From contig CAZCTR010000001.1 of assembly GCA_964501715.1 (NCBI GenBank), positions 1 to 64,000 of the forward strand: 64,000 bases of DNA. The letters run 5' to 3'. Within the stretch, counting starts at the first letter, position 1, and each line of letters starts with the position of its first letter. Below, in pieces: positions 25,574-35,079 of this stretch. This stretch comes from M55B118 sp964501715 (lineage in GTDB: Bacteria; Bacillota_I; Bacilli_A; Izemoplasmatales; Izemoplasmataceae). A program made the position numbers and the translations under genes. The notes under the pieces were generated by a model, which saw only the letters and a list, made by a program, of their open reading frames with translations, made no database searches and had not been told where the DNA came from.

Positions 25574-26575
25574 TCAGGGTCTTTTTTCCTCTTTCGACTC
25601 CCTGTTAAGCAAGCGCGAAAAGACCTCCTCAGGCGTGATTCGGTGGAATACGACGTCATAGACGGCATTGATGATGGGGGTGTCCAAATTCCGTTCTTCT
25701 GCCAAGAGATGGGCGGCCTTGGCTGTCCGGATACCTTCAACAACCATCGTCATGGAGTCAAGGACAGCGTTGAGGTCCTTGCCCTTTCCGATCTTGTATC
25801 CGGCCTGGAAATTCCGCGAGTGCTCCGAGGTGCAGGTCACGATCAAGTCGCCGATTCCAGAAAGCCCCATGAGGGTGTCCTTGGAGGCACCGAGTTCTGT
25901 GTAGATGCGCCCCATCTCAATGAGCCCGCGGGTCATCAGGGCCGAAACCGCATTGTCTCCGAGTCCCTGTCCACGTACAATACCCGCAGCCAGCGCGAAG
26001 ATGTTCTTGAGTGAGCCTCCGAGTTCCACACCTTTGACATCGGTCGAGGAATAGACCCGGAAATAGGATTGATTGTGAAAAAGCTTCTGTACACGTTCGG
26101 CATCTTCTATGTATGTAGAGGCGCTCGTGACAAGGGTGGTCATCCCCTTGATCACCTCTTCGGCGTGAGAGGGACCGCTAAGGGCCACAAAAGCGCGCAA
26201 ATGGTCTTTCGGGACTGTGCTCTGGAAGATCTGGGATATCCTGAGGAATGTTTTCGGTTCAATGCCCTTGGCCGCATTGATGAATGTCTTCGGGGCATCC
26301 AGGTGGGGGATGACAGCTTCGAGTGCCGGTCTCAGAACCTTTGTCGGCACGACAAAAAGCAATGTGTCGCTATGGGTCACGGCCTTTTGAAGATCGGTCG
26401 TGGCTTGGATGGTTTTTGGGATGTATTCATTCAGTTGTATGCACACGTGCAGCGTGTTGATCTTATCCACGATTTCCTCATTGACATCGTAGACCAGCAC
26501 ATCATGGTGATTGTCGGCGAGCACCTTGGAAAGCGCAAGTCCCCATGATCCGCCACCGATGACAGTGATATCCAT
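25574..26575 (-). CDS. gpsA: NAD(P)-dependent glycerol-3-phosphate dehydrogenase
   Basis: A 333-residue enzyme that reduces dihydroxyacetone phosphate to sn-glycerol-3-phosphate for phospholipids. The dinucleotide fold begins ITVIGGGSWGLALSKVLA, followed by FVVPTKVLR, NAAKGIEP and the catalytic-lysine region KGVELGGSLKNIFALAAG. The ATG at 26575 is preferred over an in-frame GTG nine bases upstream, which would abut the ribosome binding site GAGGAGG. It begins one base after der ends. Confidence 0.95.
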   Translation of the reverse strand: MDITVIGGGSWGLALSKVLADNHHDVLVYDVNEEIVDKINTLHVCIQLNEYIPKTIQATTDLQKAVTHSDTLLFVVPTKVLRPALEAVIPHLDAPKTFINAAKGIEPKTFLRISQIFQSTVPKDHLRAFVALSGPSHAEEVIKGMTTLVTSASTYIEDAERVQKLFHNQSYFRVYSSTDVKGVELGGSLKNIFALAAGIVRGQGLGDNAVSALMTRGLIEMGRIYTELGASKDTLMGLSGIGDLIVTCTSEHSRNFQAGYKIGKGKDLNAVLDSMTMVVEGIRTAKAAHLLAEERNLDTPIINAVYDVVFHRITPEEVFSRLLNRESKEEKRP

Positions 26576-26576
26576 A

Positions 26577-27884
26577 TCAGTCACGCCTCCTCAGCACGAT
26601 ATTTATGGGGCACCCCTCAAAACCGAACGCCTGTCTGATCTGATTCTGCAAATAGCGTTTGTAGGAGAAGTGCATCCATTCGGTGTTGTTCACAAAAAGG
26701 ATGAACGTCGGAGGACGTGTGTCCGTCTGGGTGCCGTAATAGACTTTGATGATGCCTCCGTTATGGCTTTTCGGAGGGTTCATGTGCACCGCGTCATTGA
26801 GCACGTCGTTCAGCACGCTTGTCTGGACACGTTTGGTGTATTGGGTGAACACATTGTTGATGACGGGGAAAAGGGTGTTGAGACGCTGCTTTTTGAGCGC
26901 CGAGAGATAAATGATCGGCGCGTAGGTGAGAAACTGGAAGTGTGCGCGAATCTCGTCCTCCCACTTGTTCATCGTACGGTTGTTTTTCTCGACAGCATCC
27001 CACTTGTTGACTACGATGATGACGGCCTTGCCCGCCTCGTGGGCGTAGCCGGCCACCTTCTTGTCCTGTTCGATGATGCCGATCTGGGCATCGATGAGCA
27101 CGAGTGCGATGTCGGAACGCTCGATGGCGCTCATGGCACGGAGCACACTGTATTTCTCAGCCTTCTCATATACTTTTCCACGGCGGCGCAGACCCGCGGT
27201 GTCGATGATGGCGTAGGTCTGTTCATCCTTGGTGAAAACCGAGTCAATGGCGTCTCGGGTGGTGCCTTCGATCTCGCTCACAATGACACGCTCTTCTCCA
27301 ACCAAGGTGTTCATCAATGTGCTTTTCCCCACATTGGTCCGGCCGATGAGACAAAGCCGGATGGTGTCTTCCGCATAGGGCTCCTCCGGCATTTCCGGAA
27401 GATTCCTGATCACTTCATCCAACAGGTCTCCCACTCCGATGCCGTGCGCGGAACTTACCGGGAAAGGGTCTCCGAGCCCTAGGGCGTAGAATTCATACAG
27501 TGCATCCTTCAGCATGACATCATCGACTTTGTTGACGGCGAGGATGACAGGTTTATCGGCTTTGTAAAGCATACGGGCGACCATCGCGTCCTCATCGGTC
27601 ACGCCGACTTTCACATCGACGACGAAGACGATGACATCCGCCTCCTCTATGGCGATCTCCGTCTGGGCCTTGATGTCATGAACAAAAGGGGCATCGTCAA
27701 AGTCGATGCCCCCGGTGTCTACAATGTTGAACGCGCGTGTGAGCCATTCGCCTCGGGCATAGATCCTATCACGGGTCAAACCGGGGGTTTCATCCGTGAT
27801 GGAGAGCCTTTGGCCGATGATGCGGTTGAAGAGGGTCGATTTGCCGACGTTCGGGCGGCCGACCACAGCAACAGTTGGAATCAT
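26577..27884 (-). CDS. der: Ribosome biogenesis GTPase Der (EngA)
   Basis: A 435-residue double GTPase needed for 50S subunit assembly. G1 motifs GRPNVGKST (near the start) and GRTNVGKST (about residue 180) mark the two GTPase domains, each with its DTxGL/NKxD motifs, and the C-terminal KH-like domain follows. Start set to the ATG behind AGGTGATCGCC; a GTG three codons earlier is open. It lies nine bases after rpsA in the cmk operon. Confidence 0.96.
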   Translation of the reverse strand: MIPTVAVVGRPNVGKSTLFNRIIGQRLSITDETPGLTRDRIYARGEWLTRAFNIVDTGGIDFDDAPFVHDIKAQTEIAIEEADVIVFVVDVKVGVTDEDAMVARMLYKADKPVILAVNKVDDVMLKDALYEFYALGLGDPFPVSSAHGIGVGDLLDEVIRNLPEMPEEPYAEDTIRLCLIGRTNVGKSTLMNTLVGEERVIVSEIEGTTRDAIDSVFTKDEQTYAIIDTAGLRRRGKVYEKAEKYSVLRAMSAIERSDIALVLIDAQIGIIEQDKKVAGYAHEAGKAVIIVVNKWDAVEKNNRTMNKWEDEIRAHFQFLTYAPIIYLSALKKQRLNTLFPVINNVFTQYTKRVQTSVLNDVLNDAVHMNPPKSHNGGIIKVYYGTQTDTRPPTFILFVNNTEWMHFSYKRYLQNQIRQAFGFEGCPINIVLRRRD

Positions 27885-27893
27885 GGCGATCAC

Positions 27894-29273
27894 CTATTTT
27901 TTCATGTCTTTGAACTTGTCAGCGAAGAGTTCCCCGAGTGTCTGGGATTGGTCTTCCTTGTTCTCGCTTTTAAGATGTTTCTTGTATTCGTCGCGGATGC
28001 TCTTCTGGTCATGCTGTTTCTTCGAGAGCACCATCTGCCAGTCCTTCTTGCTGAACTTGAGGACGGTGGCATTGATGACATCCCCTTCCTTGAGGGCCTC
28101 TTCGACGGAAGCGATATGTTTTTCACTGATCTCGCCGATCGGAAGGAAGCCATACACGCCCTGCACTTCTATGAGCGCTCCGTTGGATTGGATTGTCTTC
28201 ACCTCTCCGGAGACGGTCTCCCCGACCTTGACGCTGACATCCTCCCAGGGATTGTATTCAAGATGTTTCTTCGAAAGCTGCATGCGTTTCTTGTCGGCGT
28301 CGATGGAAAGGATTTGGGCTTCCACTTCGTCCCCGACATTCACATTCCCCGCAAGATTGAAACGGGGGTTCCATGAATAATCGTTCTTGTGGATGATGCC
28401 GGCGACGTCCGGTTCCACTTCGACCAGGATGCCGAATTGCATCTTCTTGACGACTTTGCCGGTCACCTTGTCACCGGTCTGGTGGTTTTTCGCGAATTCA
28501 TCCCAAGGGGTGGGTTGAAGGGCTTTGAGTGAGAGCCCGCGTTTCTTGCCTTTGGCCTCGATGACCTTGACTTCGAGCTCGTCGCCCTCTTTGACGACTT
28601 CCGAAGGCTCCTTGATGCGATGATGGGACATCTCGGAAATATGGAGAAGTCCTTCGACGCGGCCCAGGCGGATGAAGGCCCCGTAAGGCATCAGTTTCGA
28701 AACGGTACCCTTCACGACATCGCCTTCATTGATGTTTTCGAGCTCCTTGTCCTTTTCAGCCTTCTCGATCGCTTTCTCCACGGCGCGACGGGACACGACG
28801 ATTTTCTTTCGGCTGATCTCGATGATCTTGACATCGAGGGTTTGTCCGACATAATCCGCAAGGTTCTCGGTATAACCCTTGGACACTTCCCGAGCCGGCA
28901 TGAACATGTCGAATCCGAAAGCCTTGACGATGAGTCCGCCCTTGTTGTGTTCCTTGACGGTGGCTTCAAAGATTTCGTCCTGTTCGAATTTGTTTTGCAG
29001 TTCCTCGAAGATTTCCTCTTCTTCTATTTCAAGTCTGGAAAGGAGCACAAGACCTGCGTCATCATCTTTCTTCTTGACGATGGCCTCGATTTCGTCGCCT
29101 TCCTTGACCAGTTCATGGCAGCTTGTGTAATTTTTCCGGGTAAGGTTTTCAAGATCGATGGTGCCTTCGGTCGTGTAGCCGATATCGACGATGACTTCCC
29201 CGTCCTTGACCTCATACACTTTACCTTTTACCTTCTGACCCTCTTGGATGTTCTTGAGATTAAACTCTTGCAT
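27894..29273 (-). CDS. rpsA: Ribosomal protein S1 homologue with five S1 domains
   Basis: A 459-residue RNA-binding protein with five S1 repeats beginning at about residues 12, 98, 183, 266 and 352 (for example GDVVKGTVSKLMPYGAFIRL). Enterobacterial S1 has six and many Bacillota homologues four, so five is intermediate. A lysine-rich tail follows. It should bind mRNA at the ribosome, though in Bacillota the protein is not always a stable 30S component. GAGAGGAAG precedes the ATG, which overlaps the cmk end by 14 bases. Confidence 0.9.
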   Translation of the reverse strand: MQEFNLKNIQEGQKVKGKVYEVKDGEVIVDIGYTTEGTIDLENLTRKNYTSCHELVKEGDEIEAIVKKKDDDAGLVLLSRLEIEEEEIFEELQNKFEQDEIFEATVKEHNKGGLIVKAFGFDMFMPAREVSKGYTENLADYVGQTLDVKIIEISRKKIVVSRRAVEKAIEKAEKDKELENINEGDVVKGTVSKLMPYGAFIRLGRVEGLLHISEMSHHRIKEPSEVVKEGDELEVKVIEAKGKKRGLSLKALQPTPWDEFAKNHQTGDKVTGKVVKKMQFGILVEVEPDVAGIIHKNDYSWNPRFNLAGNVNVGDEVEAQILSIDADKKRMQLSKKHLEYNPWEDVSVKVGETVSGEVKTIQSNGALIEVQGVYGFLPIGEISEKHIASVEEALKEGDVINATVLKFSKKDWQMVLSKKQHDQKSIRDEYKKHLKSENKEDQSQTLGELFADKFKDMKK

Positions 29274-29928
29274 TTGAATCTTCCTCTCTTACTTTCACTT
29301 CAATAGTCTCTATCACTTCTTCGATACCCATGCGTGATGTGTCCACCACCACGGCATCCGAAGCGGGTTTTAAAGGGGAGTTGACACGGTTCGTGTCGAA
29401 ATCATCCCTTTTGATGATCTCCTGTTTGAGATCCTCGAGCGGAATATGGATTCCGCGTTTTGCGTTTTCCTTGAAACGTCTCTGAGCGCGTGTCATGACA
29501 TCCGCCGTCAGGAAGAACTTGAAATCCGCTGTTGGCAGGACGTTATAGCCGATATCCCGGCCGTCCATTACGACATCGAGGTCGTCCGCGAGCAGTTTCT
29601 GCCTGTTGACAAGAACATCCCTCACACGTTGGTGTGAGGAGACAAGCGAGACGTTATTGGAGACTTCACGGGAACGGATCTCATCGCCGAGCGGCGCGCC
29701 GTCCATGGTGAGGTTTCCGGCTTTATAATCAAATCGCGTGTCGCTGAGGAAGTCGAAAGCCGCTTCGTCGTTCAGGTCGACATTCAGCCGCATCGCTTTC
29801 CATGTCACCGCCCGGTACATGGCTCCGGTGTCGATGTATGCGAATCCGAGGTGGTCCGCCAGCCTTTTTGCGATGGTACTCTTGCCAGCGCCTGCGGGGC
29901 CATCTATAGCGATTTGGGTAGTTTCCAT
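29260..29928 (-). CDS. cmk: Cytidylate kinase
   Basis: A 222-residue (d)CMP kinase with the P-loop GPAGAGKST, YIDTGAMYRA, the RSREVSNNVS region and VMDGRDIGYNVLP. The start at 29928 follows GAGGG; an upstream in-frame ATG would add nine residues and span that site. First gene of the cmk-rpsA-der-gpsA operon, the order seen in many Bacillota. Confidence 0.95.
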   Translation of the reverse strand: METTQIAIDGPAGAGKSTIAKRLADHLGFAYIDTGAMYRAVTWKAMRLNVDLNDEAAFDFLSDTRFDYKAGNLTMDGAPLGDEIRSREVSNNVSLVSSHQRVRDVLVNRQKLLADDLDVVMDGRDIGYNVLPTADFKFFLTADVMTRAQRRFKENAKRGIHIPLEDLKQEIIKRDDFDTNRVNSPLKPASDAVVVDTSRMGIEEVIETIEVKVREEDSNARV

Positions 29929-29955
29929 TGCATCACCCTCTTTACAATCAGTCAC

Positions 29956-29982
29956 ATTATATCACATTTGCTGTTTTCTCAA
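29956..29982 (-). promoter_or_regulatory. Promoter of the cmk operon
   Basis: Minus-strand TTGAGA (29982-29977) and a perfect TATAAT (29961-29956), with a short 15-base spacer. Confidence 0.55.
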
Positions 29983-30055
29983 TACCACTATTGTACGTTA
30001 TTTGTCCTTATATTTCAAAGGGAAACATGACATCTGTATAGGTTTGAACCTTGTC

Positions 30056-30085
30056 TTGATAATGAAAAGGCTTTTATGCTATACT
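30056..30085 (+). promoter_or_regulatory. Promoter of hppA
   Basis: TTGATA (30056-30061) and TATACT (30080-30085), 18-base spacer. A small TTGTCT/AGACAA hairpin lies in the leader at 30107-30122; too small to call a regulator. Confidence 0.55.
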
Positions 30086-30147
30086 CTGTATAAATACACT
30101 GAGTACTTGTCTGTTTAGACAAAAATATTTTGAAACGGAGGCAACTT

Positions 30148-32196
30148 ATGACACCATTCATTTTGTCGGCACTCGCGTTCGGCATGATCGCCATGCTGTA
30201 CTCTGCGGTGCTTTTTTACAAGATCAAGAAAGTCGAAAAAGGCAATCCTGATGTCATCGAGATCTCCGGCTATATCCGGGAAGGGGCGATGGCCTATCTG
30301 TCGAGACAATACAGGATTATGGGGCTTTTTGTCTTCATCCTCTTCTTCGTGATCGGTTTTTCCATCAACTTCCATACCGCGGGCGCATTCGCCTTCGGAT
30401 CGGTGTTGAGTGCCGGAGCCGGTTATCTGGGCATGAGGGGGGCTGTGGCGGCCAATTCAAGGACTGCGACAAGCGCTGAAAAAAGCGGCATGAACAAAGC
30501 GCTTGACATAGCCTTCAGCGGTGGCGCCGTCATGGGGATGGCCGTTGTCGGGCTTGGCCTTACCGGACTGGTGGCCTATTACCTGATCGCCACGCACCTT
30601 TTCGCACTCGATACTGAAACCATGACAGCCGTCATGAGCGGTTTCGGTCTGGGTGCTTCTTCCATCGCGCTCTTCGGTCGCGTGGGCGGAGGCATCTACA
30701 CCAAAGCCGCGGACGTCGGAGCGGATCTGGTCGGCAAGATCGAGACAGGCATCCCGGAAGACGACCCGAGAAACCCCGCCGTCATCGCCGACAACGTCGG
30801 GGATAACGTCGGAGACGTCGCAGGCATGGGCGCGGACCTTTTCGAGTCTTACATAGGGTCGATCCTTGCGGCCATGACGCTCGGCGTGTTCCTGCAAGGC
30901 CTGGGCGGAACGGCCTATCCACTACAAGGGGCGCTGTTCCCGCTTTTCCTGGCCGCGGTGGGCATCATCGCCGCCATTCTGGGCACGGTCTCGATCCGTA
31001 CGAAGAAGGCCGCAAGGCCGCATACCGTTCTAAAAGTCGGGACGTACATCGCAGGGGCTTTCTTCATCATCTTTTCACTGCTTCTCACATGGTATTATGT
31101 CGAACAGGGCTATTTCAAGGATTTCGGTCCCTTCCTCGCGATCATAGCCGGGCTCGCTGTTGGCATCATCATTGGTTTCATCACTGAGATCTACACCTCA
31201 AGCGATTACCGGAAAGTCAAGGGGATCGCCAAGCAAAGCGAGACCGGACATGCGACCAACATCATCGGGGGGCTTTCGATCGGCATGGAATCCACTGCAA
31301 TCCCCATCCTGATGATCAGCGGCGTGATCGTACTCTCCTATTCGGTCGCAGGTCTTTATGGCATCGCACTTAGCGCCGTGGGCATGCTTTCCACTGCCGC
31401 TATGACCATCGCGATAGACGCTTACGGCCCGATCGCGGACAACGCCGGCGGCATCGCGGAAATGACAGGGATGGGCCCTGAAGTGCGCAAGATCACCGAT
31501 GAGCTGGACAGTGTTGGAAACACGACCGCCGCCATCGGAAAAGGCTTCGCGATCTCTAGTGCTGCATTGACTTCACTTGCATTGTTCAGCGCCTTCGTCC
31601 AAGCAGCCGGCATCACCGCCATCGACATCACCGAACCGAAAGTCATTGTCGGCATACTCATCGGAGCGATGCTTCCCTTCCTCTTCAGCTCACTCACAAT
31701 GAGCAGCGTCGGAAGGGCCGCTTCCAAGATGATCGACGAGGTGCGCCGTCAGTTCAAGGAGCTTCCGGGCATCCTTGACAGGACAGAAAAGCCTGACTAT
31801 GCACGCTGTGTCGACATTTCGACAAAAGCCGCCTTGCAGGAAATGGTGCTTCCTGGATTGCTCGCGGTCGGTACGCCCTTGCTTGTGGGTTTCCTTCTCG
31901 GAAGCGAAGCGCTCGGCGGCCTCTTAGCAGGGGCCCTGGCCAGCGGCATCTCCATGGCGATCTTCATGGCCAACAGTGGCGGTGCATGGGACAATGCCAA
32001 GAAATTCATTGAAGAGGGCAACCATGGAAAGAAAGGCAGTTTCGCCCATAAAGCCAGCGTGACCGGTGACACGGTTGGCGACCCCTTCAAGGATACGAGC
32101 GGCCCCTCGATCAACATCCTCATCAAGCTGATGACCATCATCAGTCTCGTGTTCGCGGGCGTCTTCGGTTCCGGCATCCTATCCGGTTTTTTCTAA
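30148..32196 (+). CDS. hppA: Membrane-bound ion-translocating pyrophosphatase
   Basis: A 682-residue, roughly 16-helix pump that couples hydrolysis of pyrophosphate to H+ and/or Na+ export. Substrate-site motifs DVGADLVGKIE, DNVGDNVGDVAGMGADLFE and the C-terminal TGDTVGDPFKDTSGPS are intact. The GNTTAAIGKG segment has Ala at the position where K+-independent enzymes have Lys, so this is predicted to be K+-dependent. Whether it moves Na+ or H+ cannot be settled by eye. CGGAGG before the ATG sets the start. It recovers energy from PPi made by biosynthesis, useful to a fermenter. Confidence 0.96.
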   Translation: MTPFILSALAFGMIAMLYSAVLFYKIKKVEKGNPDVIEISGYIREGAMAYLSRQYRIMGLFVFILFFVIGFSINFHTAGAFAFGSVLSAGAGYLGMRGAVAANSRTATSAEKSGMNKALDIAFSGGAVMGMAVVGLGLTGLVAYYLIATHLFALDTETMTAVMSGFGLGASSIALFGRVGGGIYTKAADVGADLVGKIETGIPEDDPRNPAVIADNVGDNVGDVAGMGADLFESYIGSILAAMTLGVFLQGLGGTAYPLQGALFPLFLAAVGIIAAILGTVSIRTKKAARPHTVLKVGTYIAGAFFIIFSLLLTWYYVEQGYFKDFGPFLAIIAGLAVGIIIGFITEIYTSSDYRKVKGIAKQSETGHATNIIGGLSIGMESTAIPILMISGVIVLSYSVAGLYGIALSAVGMLSTAAMTIAIDAYGPIADNAGGIAEMTGMGPEVRKITDELDSVGNTTAAIGKGFAISSAALTSLALFSAFVQAAGITAIDITEPKVIVGILIGAMLPFLFSSLTMSSVGRAASKMIDEVRRQFKELPGILDRTEKPDYARCVDISTKAALQEMVLPGLLAVGTPLLVGFLLGSEALGGLLAGALASGISMAIFMANSGGAWDNAKKFIEEGNHGKKGSFAHKASVTGDTVGDPFKDTSGPSINILIKLMTIISLVFAGVFGSGILSGFF

Positions 32197-32220
32197 ATCT
32201 GTTTCATACGTGGCTTCCAC

Positions 32221-32260
32221 AAAAAAACGAAGTGTCCATCAGGATGGCACTTCGTTTTTT
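32221..32260. terminator. Bidirectional terminator, hppA/membrane protein
   Basis: AACGAAGTG plus CCATC pair with GATGG plus CACTTCGTT (one bulged T), with A and T runs outside. It ends both convergent genes. Confidence 0.88.
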
Positions 32261-32778
32261 GATTGAACGGTTGCGTGGGGCTGTTTGGACTTTTCCTTTT
32301 GGTGTCTCATGTAAAGCGAATGGATCACGATGATGAGTTTGATCATGAAAAGGGCGAGAAGCACATACCCCGCAAGGTCCTGCGCGACAACGTCTCCTGA
32401 CGCTCTCACGGTGATTGAAAGCACGCCGGAGGCTTCGACATCACTGACTGTGCCTTCAAGGTTCGAAAGCTGTGAAAGAAAGGAGAACTTGGTCACGAGC
32501 ACAAGACCCAAACCGTAAATCAAAGTTTGAGAACGCGGTTTTTTAAGGATCAGACCCATTACAATCAATACGAGAAACCCGGTCAGAACCGGCACATAAG
32601 TGACGGTTTCCCCTGTTCCGAGGGATTCGAATGTGAACAAGGCAGTCTCTCTTGTGATGCGCACGTCGCCATCGCCGACAAAACTTCTCAGCGGGAAGAC
32701 CGCAGTGAATATAAGATGCAGTAGCGCAAGTATGGTGATAAAAAGAAGATCTTTCTGGAATCCATTCCATTTGGCCAT
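32239..32778 (-). CDS. Unidentified four-helix membrane protein
   Basis: A 179-residue protein not recognised. Hydrophobic segments at about 10-30, 63-80, 86-103 and 137-157 suggest four membrane helices, with an acidic extracytoplasmic loop after the first and a charged, Lys/Gln-rich C-terminal tail (160-179) in the cytosol. AGAAAGAGG precedes the ATG and there is a clear promoter and terminator, so it is an independent gene. No enzymatic motif is visible. Confidence 0.7.
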   Translation of the reverse strand: MAKWNGFQKDLLFITILALLHLIFTAVFPLRSFVGDGDVRITRETALFTFESLGTGETVTYVPVLTGFLVLIVMGLILKKPRSQTLIYGLGLVLVTKFSFLSQLSNLEGTVSDVEASGVLSITVRASGDVVAQDLAGYVLLALFMIKLIIVIHSLYMRHQKEKSKQPHATVQSKNEVPS

Positions 32779-32831
32779 GGAAAAACCTCTTTCTAAAATA
32801 GTGTATGCATGTCATCTTATTTTGCAGTGCC

Positions 32832-32859
32832 ATTTTATCATGGTTCAACCGCTTTGCAA
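32832..32859 (-). promoter_or_regulatory. Promoter of the four-helix membrane protein gene
   Basis: Minus-strand TTGCAA (32859-32854), 16-base spacer, TAAAAT (32837-32832). Confidence 0.55.
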
Positions 32860-32950
32860 AAAGCTTTTGAAAAGTAAGCGTTTGAATGTCGGTTGCCGCC
32901 CTTGTTGATGAAGGCGTCTTACAGAGGATGCGGGTGTGAAGGCAATTTGG

Positions 32951-33685
32951 TCACTTCCGGTTATTCCGCTTTTCATCAACGAGAAGCCGGAGCTTCTTGA
33001 GTTCATGCGGGGTGACCCTTCGATAGGTGCCTTTCTTGAGACCTTCAAGTGTCAATATGGCGAAGCGTGTGCGCTTCAATTTCAACACGGGGTGTCCCAT
33101 CGCTTCGAACACGCGCTTGACATGATGATACTTGCCTTCAGTGACGATGAAAGTGAGCCGGGTGGTCATCTGTTCCGTGTTGTAGGTGACATCGTGAATC
33201 TTTGAGCGCTTGGTCTTTTCACCGTCGAGCCTGATGCCCTTGGCGATCTTTTTGGAGGTCTCTTTTCTCAAAAGCCCCTTCACGGTGACCTCATAAGCCT
33301 TCTCAATATGGTTTTTCGGGTGTGTGAGCGCGTTGGTGAGATCCCCGTCATTGGTCAGGAGGAGTACGCCGGACGTGTCATAATCAAGGCGTCCGACGGG
33401 ATAGACCCTCGCCGAGGTATCGATGTAGTCGAGCACCGTCCGGCGGTTCTTCTCATCGTCAGTGGTGCTCACACAGCCTTCAGGCTTGTAAAAGAGGAAA
33501 TATTCCTTTTCCTCGTAGCTGAGGGGACGGCCATCCACGGTGATGGTGTCTTTTTTTGTGGCTTTCGTACCGAGGGTTCTTACGGTCTCGCCGTTCAAGG
33601 CGACACGTCCCTCCTCGATCAGTGTCTCGGCTTTTCTTCTCGAACAAAGGCCGCTTTGCGCTATCAGTTTATGGATACGTTCCAT
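32951..33685 (-). CDS. rluB: Pseudouridine synthase RluB/RsuA family
   Basis: A 244-residue RNA pseudouridine synthase: S4 domain (MERIHKLIAQSGLCSRRKAE), then the catalytic domain with Asp101 in GRLDYDTSG, LTHPKNHIEKAYEV and EGKYHHVKRVFEAMGHPV. The length and S4 domain fit RluB (23S rRNA U2605 in E. coli) better than RluA types; the RsuA alternative cannot be excluded. AGGAG precedes the ATG. Third gene of the efp-CNNM-rluB operon, 11 bases after the transporter gene. Confidence 0.9.
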   Translation of the reverse strand: MERIHKLIAQSGLCSRRKAETLIEEGRVALNGETVRTLGTKATKKDTITVDGRPLSYEEKEYFLFYKPEGCVSTTDDEKNRRTVLDYIDTSARVYPVGRLDYDTSGVLLLTNDGDLTNALTHPKNHIEKAYEVTVKGLLRKETSKKIAKGIRLDGEKTKRSKIHDVTYNTEQMTTRLTFIVTEGKYHHVKRVFEAMGHPVLKLKRTRFAILTLEGLKKGTYRRVTPHELKKLRLLVDEKRNNRK

Positions 33686-33696
33686 GATCAGGTCTC

Positions 33697-35064
33697 CTAT
33701 AGGTTATTTTTCTCTTCGGTGTCGTTTTTATCCGCCTCGACTTCCTCTACGTAGAGGTGGACATATTTGATTCTACGCTCGCGGATTTCCTTGATGATGA
33801 ATGTCAGGTCGAATTCGGGGGAAGGGCTGTCGGCGTCATAGCGCACGATGCGCTGACGGATGGTATAGGTCATGTCCACTTCCGGGACTTCTTCGAATTG
33901 TTCAAAAAGCCAGCTTCCCAGGTTCTTCTCAGGTGTGTCTGGGCTCTCGCCCAGTTCCAGTTGGTCGAACAGGTCACCAAGCTCGATATCGGCATTGACG
34001 CCGTATTCATGGTCGGTGATCTGTTTGAGGAACTCATCGTCGATATCATCATGTTCGTCGTAGATCTCACCGACCAGCTCTTCAAGCGCATCTTCCATCG
34101 TCGCGATGCCGCTGGTGCCGCCAAATTCATCACTGACGATGGCAAGGTGGGAGTTCTCGCGTTGCAACGTCTCGATCAGCGTGTCAGCTCGCATGGATTT
34201 CGAGACGAAGACGGCGGGCTTCATGAGTTCTTTGATGTTGATTTCCTTGCCCTTGATGAGGTAAGTGAAGAAATCACGTTCAGTCAAAATGCCGACCACG
34301 TGGTCGCGGTCCTTCTCATAGACGGGAAGGCGTGATAGCTGGTTATCGAAGAATTTCTCCTGTATCGACTCGATCGATTCGTCGACCTCGACGGACACCA
34401 TGTCGACGCGCGGGGTCATGATCTCATAGACTTTCTTCTCCCCGAGGTCAAGCACGCTTTGAAGCATCTCGGCCTCTTCTTCATCGATCGACCCTTCTTC
34501 TTCCATCGTGTCAATGATGGTCTCGAGTTCGTCCTCGCTCACACTTATGGTCACACGGTTGTCCTGCCGCAAGAAGAGTTTACGGATCTTCACGAACACC
34601 CAGGTGATGGGGTGGAGTATCTTCATGAAGATATAAAGGGGAGGGCTGATGCGAAGCGAGATCTCATCCGCATGCATCTTCCCGAAGCTTTTCGGAATGA
34701 TTTCACCAAAGACCAGGATGATTGCTGTCATGACCCCTGTGTTGAAGAGGGTCACGAGAAGTTCGCTGTCCACGAAGATGCGTGAAAAAATGCTCGCGGA
34801 AATAGTCGCGAGCGCGACATTCACAAGATTGTTTCCGACGAGGATGGTCGTCAGTGTGTAATCAAAGCGGGAATGGATCCAAAAAGCGCGCTTCGCGCCT
34901 CTTCTGTGGTTCTCGATGAAATGCTTCAACCGGATGGGGTTCAAGCTTGAGAAGATGGTTTCGCTCATGGAGAAAAAACCTGAGAAGAAAAGCAGTATTA
35001 CGAGTACGATGACGCTTGCGGGCGATATGTCACTGACCGCCAGGATCGAGTCGGATAAGTCCAA
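33697..35064 (-). CDS. CNNM/CorC-type transporter (DUF21-CBS-CorC_HlyC)
   Basis: A 455-residue membrane protein with the N-terminal DUF21/CNNM domain (helices at about 15-35, 75-95, 105-125, 135-160), a CBS pair (about 210-330, containing PRVDMVSVEVDES and SDEFGGTSGIATMEDALEELVGEI) and the C-terminal CorC_HlyC domain. Members export Mg2+ or other divalent cations; the hemolysin label is historical. The start appears to be TTG at 35064, ten bases after GAGGAG and with no nearby ATG. It follows efp by 15 bases. Confidence 0.92.
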   Translation of the reverse strand: MDLSDSILAVSDISPASVIVLVILLFFSGFFSMSETIFSSLNPIRLKHFIENHRRGAKRAFWIHSRFDYTLTTILVGNNLVNVALATISASIFSRIFVDSELLVTLFNTGVMTAIILVFGEIIPKSFGKMHADEISLRISPPLYIFMKILHPITWVFVKIRKLFLRQDNRVTISVSEDELETIIDTMEEEGSIDEEEAEMLQSVLDLGEKKVYEIMTPRVDMVSVEVDESIESIQEKFFDNQLSRLPVYEKDRDHVVGILTERDFFTYLIKGKEINIKELMKPAVFVSKSMRADTLIETLQRENSHLAIVSDEFGGTSGIATMEDALEELVGEIYDEHDDIDDEFLKQITDHEYGVNADIELGDLFDQLELGESPDTPEKNLGSWLFEQFEEVPEVDMTYTIRQRIVRYDADSPSPEFDLTFIIKEIRERRIKYVHLYVEEVEADKNDTEEKNNL

Positions 35065-35079
35065 TTATGGGTCACTCCT

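Noticed and set aside
26511..27482. 323-codon plus-strand open frame opposite der
   Set aside because: Antisense shadow of a universally conserved GTPase gene.
30086..30147. Riboswitch in the hppA leader
   Set aside because: Only one 6-bp hairpin is visible and the leader is too short for a known aptamer.
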